From a virus: a stretch of 64,000 bases of DNA. The notes beneath the pieces are model-generated. The model worked only from the letters and a program-made list of their open reading frames with translations. It ran no database searches and was not told where the DNA came from. Numbering within the stretch: the stretch's first letter is position 1; every line of letters begins with the position of its first letter. Shown here piece by piece: positions 9,970 to 18,607 of this stretch. Position numbers and translations under genes: made by a program. The DNA lies in the IMG/VR virus record IMGVR_UViG_3300005340_000003, positions 1 through 64,000 of that record. One strand, given 5' to 3'.

Positions 9970-10249
9970 ACACCTGAAGTTGGAAACCGGTTACGCCCTG
10001 CCCCAAAGGAAAAATCCCACCTTCAACGTGAGTGATCCACGGACTGTATTTTTCTAAGGCCCGTGCAACTTCTCCCTGTAACCTACAGGAATCCTTCACC
10101 AGAATCCACTCATACTCGCCCATGTAGTCCTCGGGCCTCCAAATGTTGCCCATGCGTTTCCAGCACCGATCAAAAGTAATCGACGGCGGAGCGATGATGA
10201 CGCCTGCGGCTGCGGTCGCGAGGGATTTGAAAAAGCTTCGGCGGTTCAT
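9959..10249 (-). CDS. Tat-signal protein, copy 2 (96 aa)
   Basis: Starts MNRRSFFKSL with a hydrophobic stretch and PPSITFDRCWK, matching the downstream neighbour through the signal and first mature residues; after that the two diverge. The start at 10249 is chosen because it forms an ATGA overlap with the stop of the gene above (10246). A longer frame upstream would bury the Tat signal. The mature part contains GEYEWILVKDSCRL. Function unknown; periplasmic or membrane-anchored by inference. Confidence 0.75.
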   Translation of the reverse strand: MNRRSFFKSLATAAAGVIIAPPSITFDRCWKRMGNIWRPEDYMGEYEWILVKDSCRLQGEVARALEKYSPWITHVEGGIFPLGQGVTGFQLQVYEP

Positions 10250-10455
10250 TTTTGGGAGTCCCTCAGTGCTTTGATTACTTTCTTCACCTCGGATCGAAGC
10301 AACGAAATTGATTGCCATTGATTTCCATTAGTGGTCGTGCTAAGAGTTATTTGGCCCACCTCATCCGGGTATTTAGTCGGGGTTACTTCAACCGCGAAGT
10401 GTTTTTTCCGATAGGCCAACAACTGCTCTTTAAAATCTGGATTGTTGATATTCAT
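10246..10455 (-). CDS. Small protein of unknown function, 69 aa
   Basis: Begins MNINNPDFKEQLLAYRKKHF. The start at 10455 gives an ATGA overlap with the metallophosphoesterase stop at 10452; the longer open frame upstream lies inside that gene. The product has a helical N-terminus, a beta-rich middle and a Lys-rich helical C-terminus. No motif recognised. Conserved placement in the - strand operon is the main support. Confidence 0.65.
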   Translation of the reverse strand: MNINNPDFKEQLLAYRKKHFAVEVTPTKYPDEVGQITLSTTTNGNQWQSISLLRSEVKKVIKALRDSQK

Positions 10456-11465
10456 TTTTTGATGATGAGGTGTCCCTTCAACAGTTTCGCGTCGGAGCGG
10501 AGATACGGCTTGTAGTATCCACGGTCGAAAAACATATTGAACTCGATCCGGCACCTCGTCACCGATCCGTCATCCGGGTTCACCTTGAACTCTAGGATCG
10601 CCCCGCCGATTTCCATTCGTAATCGTTTCTTACGGGCAAAAATTGTCTGGTCCTGGAACCCGGGCAGGCCGATGACATGGACGTTTCGGTCCACCATGTA
10701 ATTGCTGACGTGATAGTGTCCCTGCACGAGAATCGCCGGCTTCTCTCCGCCCTGGAAAGACTCCACTTGCTTCTGACCGGTATAGCTCCGAGCATACGCG
10801 CTTCCTCCACCCGGATGTTGAACTTTGATGATCGCGCTTTTCTTAGCGCCCTTGATTTGAACCTCAACGTCGGATTCAACGTGGCCGATATATTTCAGGT
10901 CGGTTCGCTTCCCCATTTCAGCGACGTGCTGAAGATACGCGCCGAAGTTGAATCCTTCCTTCTGCCACCATCCCTCATGATCGTCCCCTGTGATAAAGTG
11001 CGTTGTAATGCAGTTTCTCGCGGGGTAATTGTCCACCACATATTGAGCCTGTCCGTCAATGCTGGTATCTTCCACCGATCCACCGTTGATATGCGGGACG
11101 TAACCATCGACGATATTCCCCGCGTGCAGCACCGTGGAAATTCCTTCGCGTTTAAACAGGTCGTATTGCGCGTGCAAGCTGTCGAGCCGGCATTCCTTGC
11201 AAGCGAGGTGCGTGTCCGAGACCAGACCGAAACGAATCCATTCCCCGCCGTCAATCGACCGAAGCGGAATATATCCGAAATCCGGAGCATCGAGTTTTAC
11301 GTCATGCTTGAGCTTCGGAGTATTGTCGGGAGAGGATAGCTTATGCTCCACCGATTTCCGGCTGCGTCCCAGGCGATTTCCGATTTCCCGGTAACTTTTT
11401 CCCTCGCCCTTTAATTTTTCGGCTTGCGCCAGTTCGTTTGCGCTCCACGGTATTGATTTTGTCAT
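10452..11465 (-). CDS. Metallophosphoesterase with N-terminal HTH, 337 aa
   Basis: Residues 1-45 read like a small Myb/SANT-type HTH (SANELAQAEKLKG, then YREIGNRLGRSRKSVEHKL). Residues 75-260 carry the calcineurin-like phosphoesterase signature: D84-x-H86, AGN at 115-117 in place of the usual GD, GDDHE at 160-164, H217 and GHYH at 249-252. It probably hydrolyses a phosphodiester or phosphoprotein in the replication module; the substrate is unknown. The HTH region is encoded in DNA that also encodes the C-terminus of the upstream gene in another frame (125-base overlap). A start far upstream is open but lies inside that gene. Confidence 0.85.
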   Translation of the reverse strand: MTKSIPWSANELAQAEKLKGEGKSYREIGNRLGRSRKSVEHKLSSPDNTPKLKHDVKLDAPDFGYIPLRSIDGGEWIRFGLVSDTHLACKECRLDSLHAQYDLFKREGISTVLHAGNIVDGYVPHINGGSVEDTSIDGQAQYVVDNYPARNCITTHFITGDDHEGWWQKEGFNFGAYLQHVAEMGKRTDLKYIGHVESDVEVQIKGAKKSAIIKVQHPGGGSAYARSYTGQKQVESFQGGEKPAILVQGHYHVSNYMVDRNVHVIGLPGFQDQTIFARKKRLRMEIGGAILEFKVNPDDGSVTRCRIEFNMFFDRGYYKPYLRSDAKLLKGHLIIKK

Positions 11466-12057
11466 TTTGTTCCTTATTCTCCCGCATGTCCCGCTCCGCC
11501 AACCAAGCCAGAAGATGTTCCGGCAATGGTTCCCCTTTAAATAAACTGTCGAAAGACTCCAGCGCGTTTGCCGGTGTGTTGCCGATGCCGACAATTGAGT
11601 GCTCGACATCCTCCAGGCTTCCGATGTAGGCAATCCACTCACCCGTTACCGGGAGCTTCAGAAGTGTCGGCTTGTAACAGAAATGCGGCGTGTTGACTTG
11701 CCTCGCCGCCTTCGTTTGCTCCAACAAAAATTCGAGGTTCTGGTCATACATCTTTTCGAGTTTGTTTTCGAGCGTCTCCTGCACGTTGAAGTTCCATCGG
11801 TCGGTGTCGCTCAAAATATCGTCGAGCTTGTCGCAGACCTTGATGAAAATCGCTTCTGCGCTCGATTTGCACCCGCCGTCAAGTTCCGTCTTTTGATGCG
11901 GTTCAACCCCCTGGTTGTAGGTGAGAGAGTGCAACGCGAAGCTTCCGATCTGCACCAGATTTTGAATCTGGTTACTCGTCATAATATCTCTCTGAGGGAA
12001 AGGCAGCTTGTCTTTCCTCGGTCGGTTGTCGGGGGATTGTTGTGAGGTGTTGCTCAT
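11341..12057 (-). CDS. Conserved phage protein of unknown function, 238 aa
   Basis: Starts in an ATGA overlap with the RuvC-like gene. The N-terminal half is helical (about 25-130). Residues 140-185 contain GEWIAYIGSLEDVEHSIVGI and then GNTPANALESFD, a small domain I associate with phage replication-side proteins of unknown role. The C-terminal 40 residues are very basic and overlap the start of the metallophosphoesterase in a different frame; that tail may be shaped by the overlap. Function not assigned. Confidence 0.75.
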   Translation of the reverse strand: MSNTSQQSPDNRPRKDKLPFPQRDIMTSNQIQNLVQIGSFALHSLTYNQGVEPHQKTELDGGCKSSAEAIFIKVCDKLDDILSDTDRWNFNVQETLENKLEKMYDQNLEFLLEQTKAARQVNTPHFCYKPTLLKLPVTGEWIAYIGSLEDVEHSIVGIGNTPANALESFDSLFKGEPLPEHLLAWLAERDMRENKEQNDKINTVERKRTGASRKIKGRGKKLPGNRKSPGTQPEIGGA

Positions 12058-12563
12058 AGTTTCATCCGTTTAAACGTCTTCATTGCCCACACCCAAATCC
12101 AGGCTGCGTCGATGGCGTCATCATTCAGGCCGCTCGGATCATCTGGAAACTCCGCCTGGGCTCTCCAGCTTCCGAGGGCGTATTTTTTCATGGCTTCTTT
12201 CGTCGCATGTCCGTTGCCGGTTGCGAAAAGCTTCAGGGTGCCGACCGGAACGCAATCGAAATGTTTCGCATGAGCGCAAAGCCACACCACCGACCGAAGG
12301 GCACTCCACAATTGAACTTGGTAGGTGCTGCTGGCGAATTCAACATCTTCAAAAACCACTACATCGAAATCGTGTCCTGCAAGCTTCGATAGTTTTTTGC
12401 ATAGCCGATCCACCCTCGGATCGTTGGTTCGTCGCTCCCTCGTTTTGCCCCAGGCGGTTATTTCTTTTTTAGTGGCGAGATTCCAGGTGCCGCAAAAGAA
12501 TTCCGAGTCGATATTATAGGCGTAGCCGGTGTCGGTGCCGAGATCGAGTGCGAGGATATTCAT
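12054..12563 (-). CDS. RuvC-like Holliday junction resolvase, 169 aa
   Basis: RNase H-fold nuclease of the RuvC type that would resolve branched DNA during phage replication and packaging. Catalytic acidic residues are visible: D7 in LALDLGTDTGYA, E72 in VVVFEDVEF, and D148/D149 with D152 in LNDDAIDAAWIW. Length fits the family. ATGA overlaps on both sides place it in the replication operon. The last codons include one GTTTAAAC copy (12068-12075). Confidence 0.9.
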   Translation of the reverse strand: MNILALDLGTDTGYAYNIDSEFFCGTWNLATKKEITAWGKTRERRTNDPRVDRLCKKLSKLAGHDFDVVVFEDVEFASSTYQVQLWSALRSVVWLCAHAKHFDCVPVGTLKLFATGNGHATKEAMKKYALGSWRAQAEFPDDPSGLNDDAIDAAWIWVWAMKTFKRMKL

Positions 12564-12862
12564 GAAGGCGGAATTTGTTCCACGAATTTCACGATCCGGG
12601 TATGATTACCCGGAAGAATGCAATCGTCATCGGAATAGACATGGCCATAATCGATTCCGGAACCTAGATATTCCTTCAAATACACAACCCGGGGCTCAGG
12701 TTTCACCCGATATCTTTCGGTCCCGAAGTTCCAACTCGGATCATTGTTCGAGACATCTTCCCAACCGTTTGAAGATGCAGACCAAAATTGAATTATCTTT
12801 CCGGCTCGATGCGCCCGAGCTAGTTCAATAATTTCGTCCGTAGGGATATTTCCGAGTCTCAT
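12560..12862 (-). CDS. YRIKPEP-type small phage protein, copy A (100 aa)
   Basis: Contains an N-terminal helix (IPTDEIIELARAHRAGK), a Trp-rich strand region and the signature TERYRVKPEPR, then a second beta region ending VKFVEQIPPS. It shares layout with 17958-18269 (YRIKPEPR) and 39541-39855 (YRIKRSPR), so it is one of three paralogues here. The start at 12862 is chosen from the ATGA overlap with the sigma factor stop. No biochemical role is known to me; recurrence suggests a binding or inhibitor module. Confidence 0.7.
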   Translation of the reverse strand: MRLGNIPTDEIIELARAHRAGKIIQFWSASSNGWEDVSNNDPSWNFGTERYRVKPEPRVVYLKEYLGSGIDYGHVYSDDDCILPGNHTRIVKFVEQIPPS

Positions 12863-13491
12863 AACAGTTGATCTTTCTTTGGTTCGAGCACCACGCGCAA
12901 TTTCTTCAACGCGCATGAGTGCAGATTTTGGATGTGTTGCCGGGAGTAGCCGATTCGTTCGCCGATTTCGCCGAAGGAAAATCCAGACTCATACCTGAGT
13001 ATAAAAATGGCTCGCTCTCGGTCATTCAATACTCGAAATATAGCAGGTCGGAGACCGGCGAGCAACTCTTTAGTTTCGAGATTTGAGGTGTCGATTTCGC
13101 AGACTGTCGGCACCAAGGCGTTTCCGTGATCCGGATCAAGCTTTCCGGATTCACCTGGGGTAATGAAATCAATCGGGCAATGTTCCGCCTGCCGCACCAC
13201 TAATCGGCTTTTGAATTCCTTGCTGATTTGTCCTCTCAAATATTGTTTGCTAAAGGCGAAAAATGTTATCCCGTTCGATTTTCGCCGGCAATAGTTCTTC
13301 GCGGCCTGCCGCAACGCAATCCAACACATACTCGTCAACTCGCCGTCGTTCAAGCCGCCTCGGGAACAATGCCGAGCGTAAATGATCGCTTCCGACATAT
13401 TCGCGAGAGCGAGTTTGTCGAGAGCGCCTTTCGTCCCCTTTCGAATCAGCTTGTGCTCTTCGTCGAGGGTTATTGTTTGTGAAATCCTCAT
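12859..13491 (-). CDS. Phage sigma-70 family RNA polymerase sigma factor, 210 aa
   Basis: Two sigma modules are visible. Region 2 at about 15-95 has the acidic helix, DGELTSMCWIALRQAA and the FFAFSKQYLRGQI segment. Region 4 at about 155-200 has LNDRERAIFILRYESGFSFG, then the recognition helix in IGERIGYSRQHIQNLHSCAL. No region 1.1 or 3. It should redirect host RNA polymerase to phage promoters, probably the late genes, since no phage RNA polymerase is visible in the window. ATGA overlaps at both ends. The AAUAAA-loop and leaderless promoters described below are candidate targets, by inference only. Confidence 0.9.
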   Translation of the reverse strand: MRISQTITLDEEHKLIRKGTKGALDKLALANMSEAIIYARHCSRGGLNDGELTSMCWIALRQAAKNYCRRKSNGITFFAFSKQYLRGQISKEFKSRLVVRQAEHCPIDFITPGESGKLDPDHGNALVPTVCEIDTSNLETKELLAGLRPAIFRVLNDRERAIFILRYESGFSFGEIGERIGYSRQHIQNLHSCALKKLRVVLEPKKDQLL

Positions 13492-15569
13492 TTTGGAAAT
13501 ATCCAGACTCTCGTTTTACTTTCCCCGGTTTCCGTGTAACATTTAATCACTCCCTCACGCTGGATTAGCTCAAGATACCGGTTTATCTGATCCGGCTTGA
13601 ATGATTTAATCAATCCGTCGTTCATCGGGTTCGCCTGTAGCAAGCGATAAAGCTGTGTGAATGTCCCGCGCCACTCAGTCGCTTCCGGCGTCATATTGAA
13701 GAAGGCACGCAACTCTTCGATCAATATTTCCTTGAGCGGTGCCGCCTTGCTCGTCTGGTGGGTTTGGTCGAGAAGATGCGGATCGTGATAAGCAGCAAAA
13801 CCATACCGCCCATCGCGAGGGATGTAGTCCGGAACTTTCCAGTTAAGCACGACACGGCCAAACACAGGAAGCTCAACAGCAAGAATTTTTTGCAGTTCAT
13901 ATCGTTCGGGAAATTCGATTTTGGCGGAGGTGCATTTGAAAACGCATGTCTTCTCTGCCGAGTTATTATCGAGGGCGCACAGAATCCGGCTAGAGGTGAA
14001 GTCTGTATTTGCTGTTACCAATATACGTCCCATCCACTCAACAGTCACGGGAACGCGGAACTTTTCGTTCACTCGGAATTCCTGGTTTGCCGCCGTTTTT
14101 TTCATCATGGCCGAGAATCGGTCATGGGCATTGATCGAGTTGCCGGGAGTTTCATCATCGATTACCCACAAAGGCACATGATAATTCTCCGAGCCAAATG
14201 AATCGCCCCGGACAATATAGTCGCTGGCGTCCACGAATCCGCCGACTAGTCGCCCAACAATGTGCCGGCCACAAAATGTCTTACCGCGATTCGGTTCTCC
14301 GAGGATAAAAACATTCTGTCCTGGGCGGGGGAGAAGTTCCACTGCGGACCGATAATAATGCTGGAGCCACGCCATGAATCTTTGAAACTGTTCCTCGGTG
14401 TCAAAAAGCTGCCGGAGAAATCGGATGATCCAAAGGTCATCGGAATTATGGTCGGCGGGCTGCACTACATTGTTTTTCCAGGTATTCAGCACTTTCCGAG
14501 TGTTGTATTCGATGAGCCCCGGCTGGCGGAAAACAAAGGGGGCCGCGCCGACTACCCGGGCATTTTCGTGAAGGTGGAAAAGTGTATCATCGATTTTCTT
14601 CTCGGGGATGCCGCAACCTTTCTTGAGGAAAATCTTCATCGCTGAGTCGTTTACGGATTGATAGATGCCGTCTATTTTTCGCCAGTAAGCTTGCCCGTCA
14701 TGGAAGATGTCGAGTGTCGCCTGGGTGATTGCTTTTTCGTTGATGTCCTTTGTGAATTCTTTGCCGAGGATTTCCGACCACGAATAGAACGGTTTTTCTG
14801 CGTGGGCCGAGAAAGTAAGCATCCCGTCTGATTTGACAATCGCAGATAGTGGACTAATGGAAGCGGGTATCCAAAATGATGGGCCTTGTGTATCGAGTTC
14901 AAAAGAAGCGGGCCAAGAAAAACCCGGATACCGCTCTCTAATTGCAGGCTCGATGGTGGATAGTGGAATTGTGTTTCCCTCCGCCACTTTGAATTTGAAT
15001 TTTTTGAGAGCTTCGACATAGAATGCCTGGAGTTTGTTTTCGTCTATTGGGGCTGAATCATGAACAGGTGTCCAAACCGCGCCGTTGCAATAAAGGCGGG
15101 TGGGCTCTTCAAAAGCATTCGAATCAAGACCCGGAAGTAGATCGAGATTAAGCCATTTCTTAGCGTGCTGCAAAATCCAAATGGCCAAGTCCGTCGTTTC
15201 GACCGGAAGCGGACGAGGGAGTAACCAGAGCAAACGGCAATTACCTCCAAGGGATCGCTCAATCCAGGATGGTTTAATTGACATGGACAGAATGGCTTCC
15301 CGAATTCGATCTTCGGGAATTGTGACATCGTAGTCGGCAACGAATCCGTGAATATATTTGGCAGGGTTGTCTTTGTTAATTCGCTGATTGTTGTTGGCGG
15401 GCTCAATGGCGGTGTAGAAATTCCAGTCGGTTGATGATGTGCGATACCAGATTTGTCTTTCGGTTTTGTCATGACAGATTTTTTCTGAGGGTTTCGGACT
15501 GTTGAATGTCCAGGGTTCGCAAGGCGTGAGCGTCTTGTCGAGGATGTTGTGGGAGTAGAAAAATTTCAC
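13488..15569 (-). CDS. PrimPol-SF3 helicase replication protein, 693 aa
   Basis: N-terminal archaeo-eukaryotic primase-like domain: ADYD at 78-81, SLGGNCRLLW at about 106-115 and an Arg-containing strand near 158. The C-terminal half is a superfamily 3 helicase: Walker A GEPNRGKT at 424-431, Walker B LWVIDDE at 467-473, motif C LVTANTD at 517-523. It would prime and unwind DNA at the fork with the family A polymerase encoded next to it. I choose GTG at 15569 because it makes a GTGA overlap with the polymerase stop, matching its neighbours; an ATG 66 bases upstream would overlap by 70 bases. Confidence 0.9.
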   Translation of the reverse strand: MKFFYSHNILDKTLTPCEPWTFNSPKPSEKICHDKTERQIWYRTSSTDWNFYTAIEPANNNQRINKDNPAKYIHGFVADYDVTIPEDRIREAILSMSIKPSWIERSLGGNCRLLWLLPRPLPVETTDLAIWILQHAKKWLNLDLLPGLDSNAFEEPTRLYCNGAVWTPVHDSAPIDENKLQAFYVEALKKFKFKVAEGNTIPLSTIEPAIRERYPGFSWPASFELDTQGPSFWIPASISPLSAIVKSDGMLTFSAHAEKPFYSWSEILGKEFTKDINEKAITQATLDIFHDGQAYWRKIDGIYQSVNDSAMKIFLKKGCGIPEKKIDDTLFHLHENARVVGAAPFVFRQPGLIEYNTRKVLNTWKNNVVQPADHNSDDLWIIRFLRQLFDTEEQFQRFMAWLQHYYRSAVELLPRPGQNVFILGEPNRGKTFCGRHIVGRLVGGFVDASDYIVRGDSFGSENYHVPLWVIDDETPGNSINAHDRFSAMMKKTAANQEFRVNEKFRVPVTVEWMGRILVTANTDFTSSRILCALDNNSAEKTCVFKCTSAKIEFPERYELQKILAVELPVFGRVVLNWKVPDYIPRDGRYGFAAYHDPHLLDQTHQTSKAAPLKEILIEELRAFFNMTPEATEWRGTFTQLYRLLQANPMNDGLIKSFKPDQINRYLELIQREGVIKCYTETGESKTRVWIFPK

Positions 15570-17533
15570 TTGAGGTAATGGGGAACTTCCTTTGCTTCGG
15601 CTTTCACCGGCAACCCGGCACACCATTCTGGACAAACCGACATGATGCTTTCAACATCGTGTTTGGTGATGTGTTGATCCGTTTCGAGGATCGCCTCGTC
15701 GTGGCTGGAAAACAGAACGTCAATTCCGGATGTGTCATGTAGGGTTAATAAGTGCTCTGAAAATACGTCCCGCGCCATTCCCTGATCGACGTTCTCAGTC
15801 AGCTTGCCGCCGTAGCTCTCAAATCGACGGTCTCCACGGTCGAACGTAAACACGACTCGAAGCTCCGGCTTGCCGTCCGCATCGGGCTTGAGTCTCCGCT
15901 CACACTTGACCTTTTCATAACGTAACACCCGGCCAGAAGGGAGGACAACTCTTAAATCTGAGCCGACACTGCGTTTAAACATGCCATCCAGGTATGCCCA
16001 CAGCCCGGTTACTTTCGGATTCTGTTCGCGATATTCAGCGACGATCTTTTTGGCCCTCTGACCATAGCCGCTGACTTTTTTGCCGTCCACCTCGATCCAC
16101 TCCGGATCGTCTGCCGTTAAATCCATCCCGGTATAGTCCTGGGCCATGACGATGAACTTCTCCCATCCGGCCCCATATCCGAGCGCGAGAACCCGGGCTT
16201 TCACTTCCGCGTAATAGGTCGAGTCCTTATCGAGAGCAGGCTCGTTGAACCCAAGGGCGGTTCGAGCGTGAGCTTCATAAGGGCTCATGCCGGTTCGAAT
16301 CAAGTTGAGGGTCTTTTCATCCTTGGCAAGCCAGAGCAAACATCGAGGTTCGATCTGTGATAAATCCGACACAATCATTTTCTTCCCAGGTCGGGGAATA
16401 ATCAGGTGTCGGAAATCGATGGAATATTTCACCCAGGCCGGAAACGATTTGGTCTCTTTACGAATTTTCAAAGCTCCATCGATTACTTTTTCGTTCGTCT
16501 CCATCAGTCCGGATTGATCGCAGAGTATCGGTTTCTTCCGCATGTTCTGCATGTTGATTTTCGCGTCTCCGGACCACCTGCCTGTATGTGCTCCGAAATA
16601 CTTCAAACCAAATGGCATCGTCCCATCCGAGCGGAGACGTGCCTTGACCGTCAAAAACGATTTGTAGAGTTTGTTGATGCTGCGCCAGGACGATAATGCG
16701 ACGATCCAGGGATTGCTCTTCCGATACATCGTTTCCCACTCCTCGTAAGCCTCCTCTCCTTCGTGTTCCTTGACGGGCGGGCTTGGAATTCCTGATCGCC
16801 GGCACTGCTCTGCTATGCACTTCGTCGATGTCGGTTTAGTGTTGAAGTCCTCCCATGAATCATCGTCGCTGCCGTCATCTTCCATCCAGGGGATTAAGCG
16901 TTCGGTCGCCAGTTTCATTTCATGACTTTGGAGGATGTAATCGTTTAAGAGCTTCGTATCGATTTGCACTCCGCGCATACCCTGCTCGATGGTCATATTC
17001 GACAAACGCTTTTCTTTCTCTGGCCATTTATCGGAATGATCCGTCCAGAGTTTCCAACACCACCAAGGGTCTTTCCTTGCATAGTCGATCATCGTGGATC
17101 GCTGTTCCGGAGTAAAATCTGCCGGCCAATGTTTGCCGTTGGCGTCCTCCCGAGGGTCTTTCGATAATTTGATTTTGTATAGGTGTTCGACCGCATGAGC
17201 GAGAGCGCGACGGTTGCAGAGATAAGCTGTGAGATTGGCGCTACAATGCCATTCGAGGTAATTTACTTTTGGTGCCCAACCTCGAAGGACCATTTCATTG
17301 TAAACAGTGTTGTCGAAATATCGATTATGGCTAACGAGGATTTTTCCTTCGAGTGACGACCAAATAAAATCTTTCGGGGAGCCCGCCCAACAGGTCGATC
17401 CATCGGAGACGCTAATAATATACGGATCGAAAAGTTCGTGCCGGCAATACTGCTCCGCTATCATCGTCTTAACGGAGTATTTTAATTTCTTGCTGAAGAA
17501 GGTTTCGAAGTCCAGGCCGATTACGTTATTCAA
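15566..17533 (-). CDS. Family A DNA polymerase with 3'-5' exonuclease, 655 aa
   Basis: The exonuclease domain starts with LDFET (D8, E10). The polymerase domain shows the TGRWSGDAKINMQN region, motif A VSDLSQIEPR with catalytic D390, an O-helix-like segment KARVLALGYGAGWEKF, and motif C SSHDEA with H611-D612. The length is typical of phage PolA enzymes lacking a 5' nuclease. The start is TTG at 17533, forming a TTGA overlap with the HNH gene stop; no ATG fits as well. One GTTTAAAC lies at 15973. It replicates phage DNA together with the PrimPol-helicase. Confidence 0.92.
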   Translation of the reverse strand: MNNVIGLDFETFFSKKLKYSVKTMIAEQYCRHELFDPYIISVSDGSTCWAGSPKDFIWSSLEGKILVSHNRYFDNTVYNEMVLRGWAPKVNYLEWHCSANLTAYLCNRRALAHAVEHLYKIKLSKDPREDANGKHWPADFTPEQRSTMIDYARKDPWWCWKLWTDHSDKWPEKEKRLSNMTIEQGMRGVQIDTKLLNDYILQSHEMKLATERLIPWMEDDGSDDDSWEDFNTKPTSTKCIAEQCRRSGIPSPPVKEHEGEEAYEEWETMYRKSNPWIVALSSWRSINKLYKSFLTVKARLRSDGTMPFGLKYFGAHTGRWSGDAKINMQNMRKKPILCDQSGLMETNEKVIDGALKIRKETKSFPAWVKYSIDFRHLIIPRPGKKMIVSDLSQIEPRCLLWLAKDEKTLNLIRTGMSPYEAHARTALGFNEPALDKDSTYYAEVKARVLALGYGAGWEKFIVMAQDYTGMDLTADDPEWIEVDGKKVSGYGQRAKKIVAEYREQNPKVTGLWAYLDGMFKRSVGSDLRVVLPSGRVLRYEKVKCERRLKPDADGKPELRVVFTFDRGDRRFESYGGKLTENVDQGMARDVFSEHLLTLHDTSGIDVLFSSHDEAILETDQHITKHDVESIMSVCPEWCAGLPVKAEAKEVPHYLK

Positions 17534-17793
17534 AATGGATGCCTCTCTTTTTCTTGATGAGATTTCGAATTATTACACTTCTCGCAAAGCAACTGAAGAT
17601 TGCCGGCCCGATGCTGCGCGTGATAAAAACTCATCCGTGCGGAGGTATCCATCCGATGATGTCGATCTCCGCACGGTGTAATACAATCGAATTCTAGTTT
17701 TTCGGTGGCGGGGCATCTAGCGCATTTATCGCCGAGGACAACCCTCAGCTTTGCACGCGCACGGCGAGCCCATTCCTTGTGACGCTTCGCCAT
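17530..17793 (-). CDS. HNH endonuclease, 87 aa
   Basis: Small zinc HNH protein: CARC at 24-27 and LLCEKCNNSK at about 68-77 are the metal-binding pairs, and DCITPCGDRHHRMD carries the HNH-type His residues. It lies directly upstream of the DNA polymerase gene with a TTGA overlap, a common place for free-standing homing-type endonucleases. It may nick competing phage DNA near the polymerase locus (inference). Confidence 0.85.
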   Translation of the reverse strand: MAKRHKEWARRARAKLRVVLGDKCARCPATEKLEFDCITPCGDRHHRMDTSARMSFYHAQHRAGNLQLLCEKCNNSKSHQEKERHPF

Positions 17794-17961
17794 TCAGCAC
17801 GCCCCGCCGTTCCAAGTGTCTTCCGACAACTCCCGTTTCAGGTTTTCGATTTCCACCTGGAGCTTCAGATTAACCTTGTCGAGTCGCTCGATTGCCTCGC
17901 ACGCGGGGCAACGGTCCGCTTCGAAAAGTATCGGGTAGTGGCCGGCGTGACAGGTTTTCAT
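17794..17961 (-). CDS. Small zinc-ribbon/coiled-coil protein, 55 aa
   Basis: Begins MKTCHAGHYPILFEADRCPA with C4, H5, H8, C18 and C21, a likely single zinc knuckle, followed by a 25-residue charged helix (LDKVNLKLQVEIENLKREL) and a final Cys. It starts in an ATGA overlap with the gene above and its TGA directly abuts the HNH start. Conserved as a type in phage replication regions; function unknown. Confidence 0.65.
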   Translation of the reverse strand: MKTCHAGHYPILFEADRCPACEAIERLDKVNLKLQVEIENLKRELSEDTWNGGAC

Positions 17962-18269
17962 TCGGCCTCCACAAATCGGATCGCACGAACGTATCTCGCC
18001 CCAAAATGAGCACGACCGATATTCTCCGCTTGAAGGTGGGTATCAGCGATAATGTTAGCTAATAAAACATCTCCGTCGATGCTCCGGAATTCAACCACCC
18101 ATTTTTCCCGGGGTTCCGGCTTGATTCGATAACGGTCGGCGTCGTAACAGAAATCGAGATTCTCTGAAACTTCCCATTTTTCGGTGCAAAGACCTTTCAT
18201 TTCCACCGGTTTGCCTTCGGCGAAGGCAGTGATGATCGGCAGCATTTGTTTGGCTTTCTCAGGACTCAT
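17958..18269 (-). CDS. YRIKPEP-type small phage protein, copy B (103 aa)
   Basis: N-terminal helix MSPEKAKQMLPIITAFAEGK, then a beta region with DADRYRIKPEPREKW and a C-terminal segment ending RAIRFVEAE. Paralogue of 12560-12862 and 39541-39855. The start at 18269 is taken from the ATGA overlap with the gene above; the longer frame upstream is inside that gene. Function unknown. Confidence 0.7.
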   Translation of the reverse strand: MSPEKAKQMLPIITAFAEGKPVEMKGLCTEKWEVSENLDFCYDADRYRIKPEPREKWVVEFRSIDGDVLLANIIADTHLQAENIGRAHFGARYVRAIRFVEAE

Positions 18270-18607
18270 AGGTTTATTAGTTGATCGGTTAATTCTCGGA
18301 CGGATTGAAAGAATTTGATGTAGTCTTTCCGCGTTACTACGTTTACCTGTAGTAAAGCACAAGCGGCGACATCGCGCAACTCACGAAATTTAGTCGCTGT
18401 TTCGTTGCCGATGTTTGACGATTTCTTCGGGCCGGAGATCGATGTCTCGTTCAGCCGTTTATTCGGGCCAAGATCGCTACATGCCTTCCGAACCGTTGCG
18501 GAGACAACCGAATCGAGGGCCGTCAAAAACTCCGGTCCGGATTGGTTGCCGAGGCCCTTCACGAGTTTCTTCACTGACGAGGTTACAATGAATTCGGGTT
18601 TGTTCAT
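18266..18607 (-). CDS. Possible histone-fold DNA-binding protein, 113 aa
   Basis: Residues 5-60 (IVTSSVKKLVKGLGNQSGPE, then FLTALDSVVSATVRKACSDL and a basic NKR) follow the helix pattern of single histone-fold proteins (DUF1931-like). A second helical unit (about 75-113) may be a degenerate partner. If correct it would bind or compact DNA. The similarity is judged by eye, so treat it as a proposal. The start at 18607 is chosen because it overlaps the stop of the tiny upstream gene (ATGA). Confidence 0.5.
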   Translation of the reverse strand: MNKPEFIVTSSVKKLVKGLGNQSGPEFLTALDSVVSATVRKACSDLGPNKRLNETSISGPKKSSNIGNETATKFRELRDVAACALLQVNVVTRKDYIKFFQSVRELTDQLINL

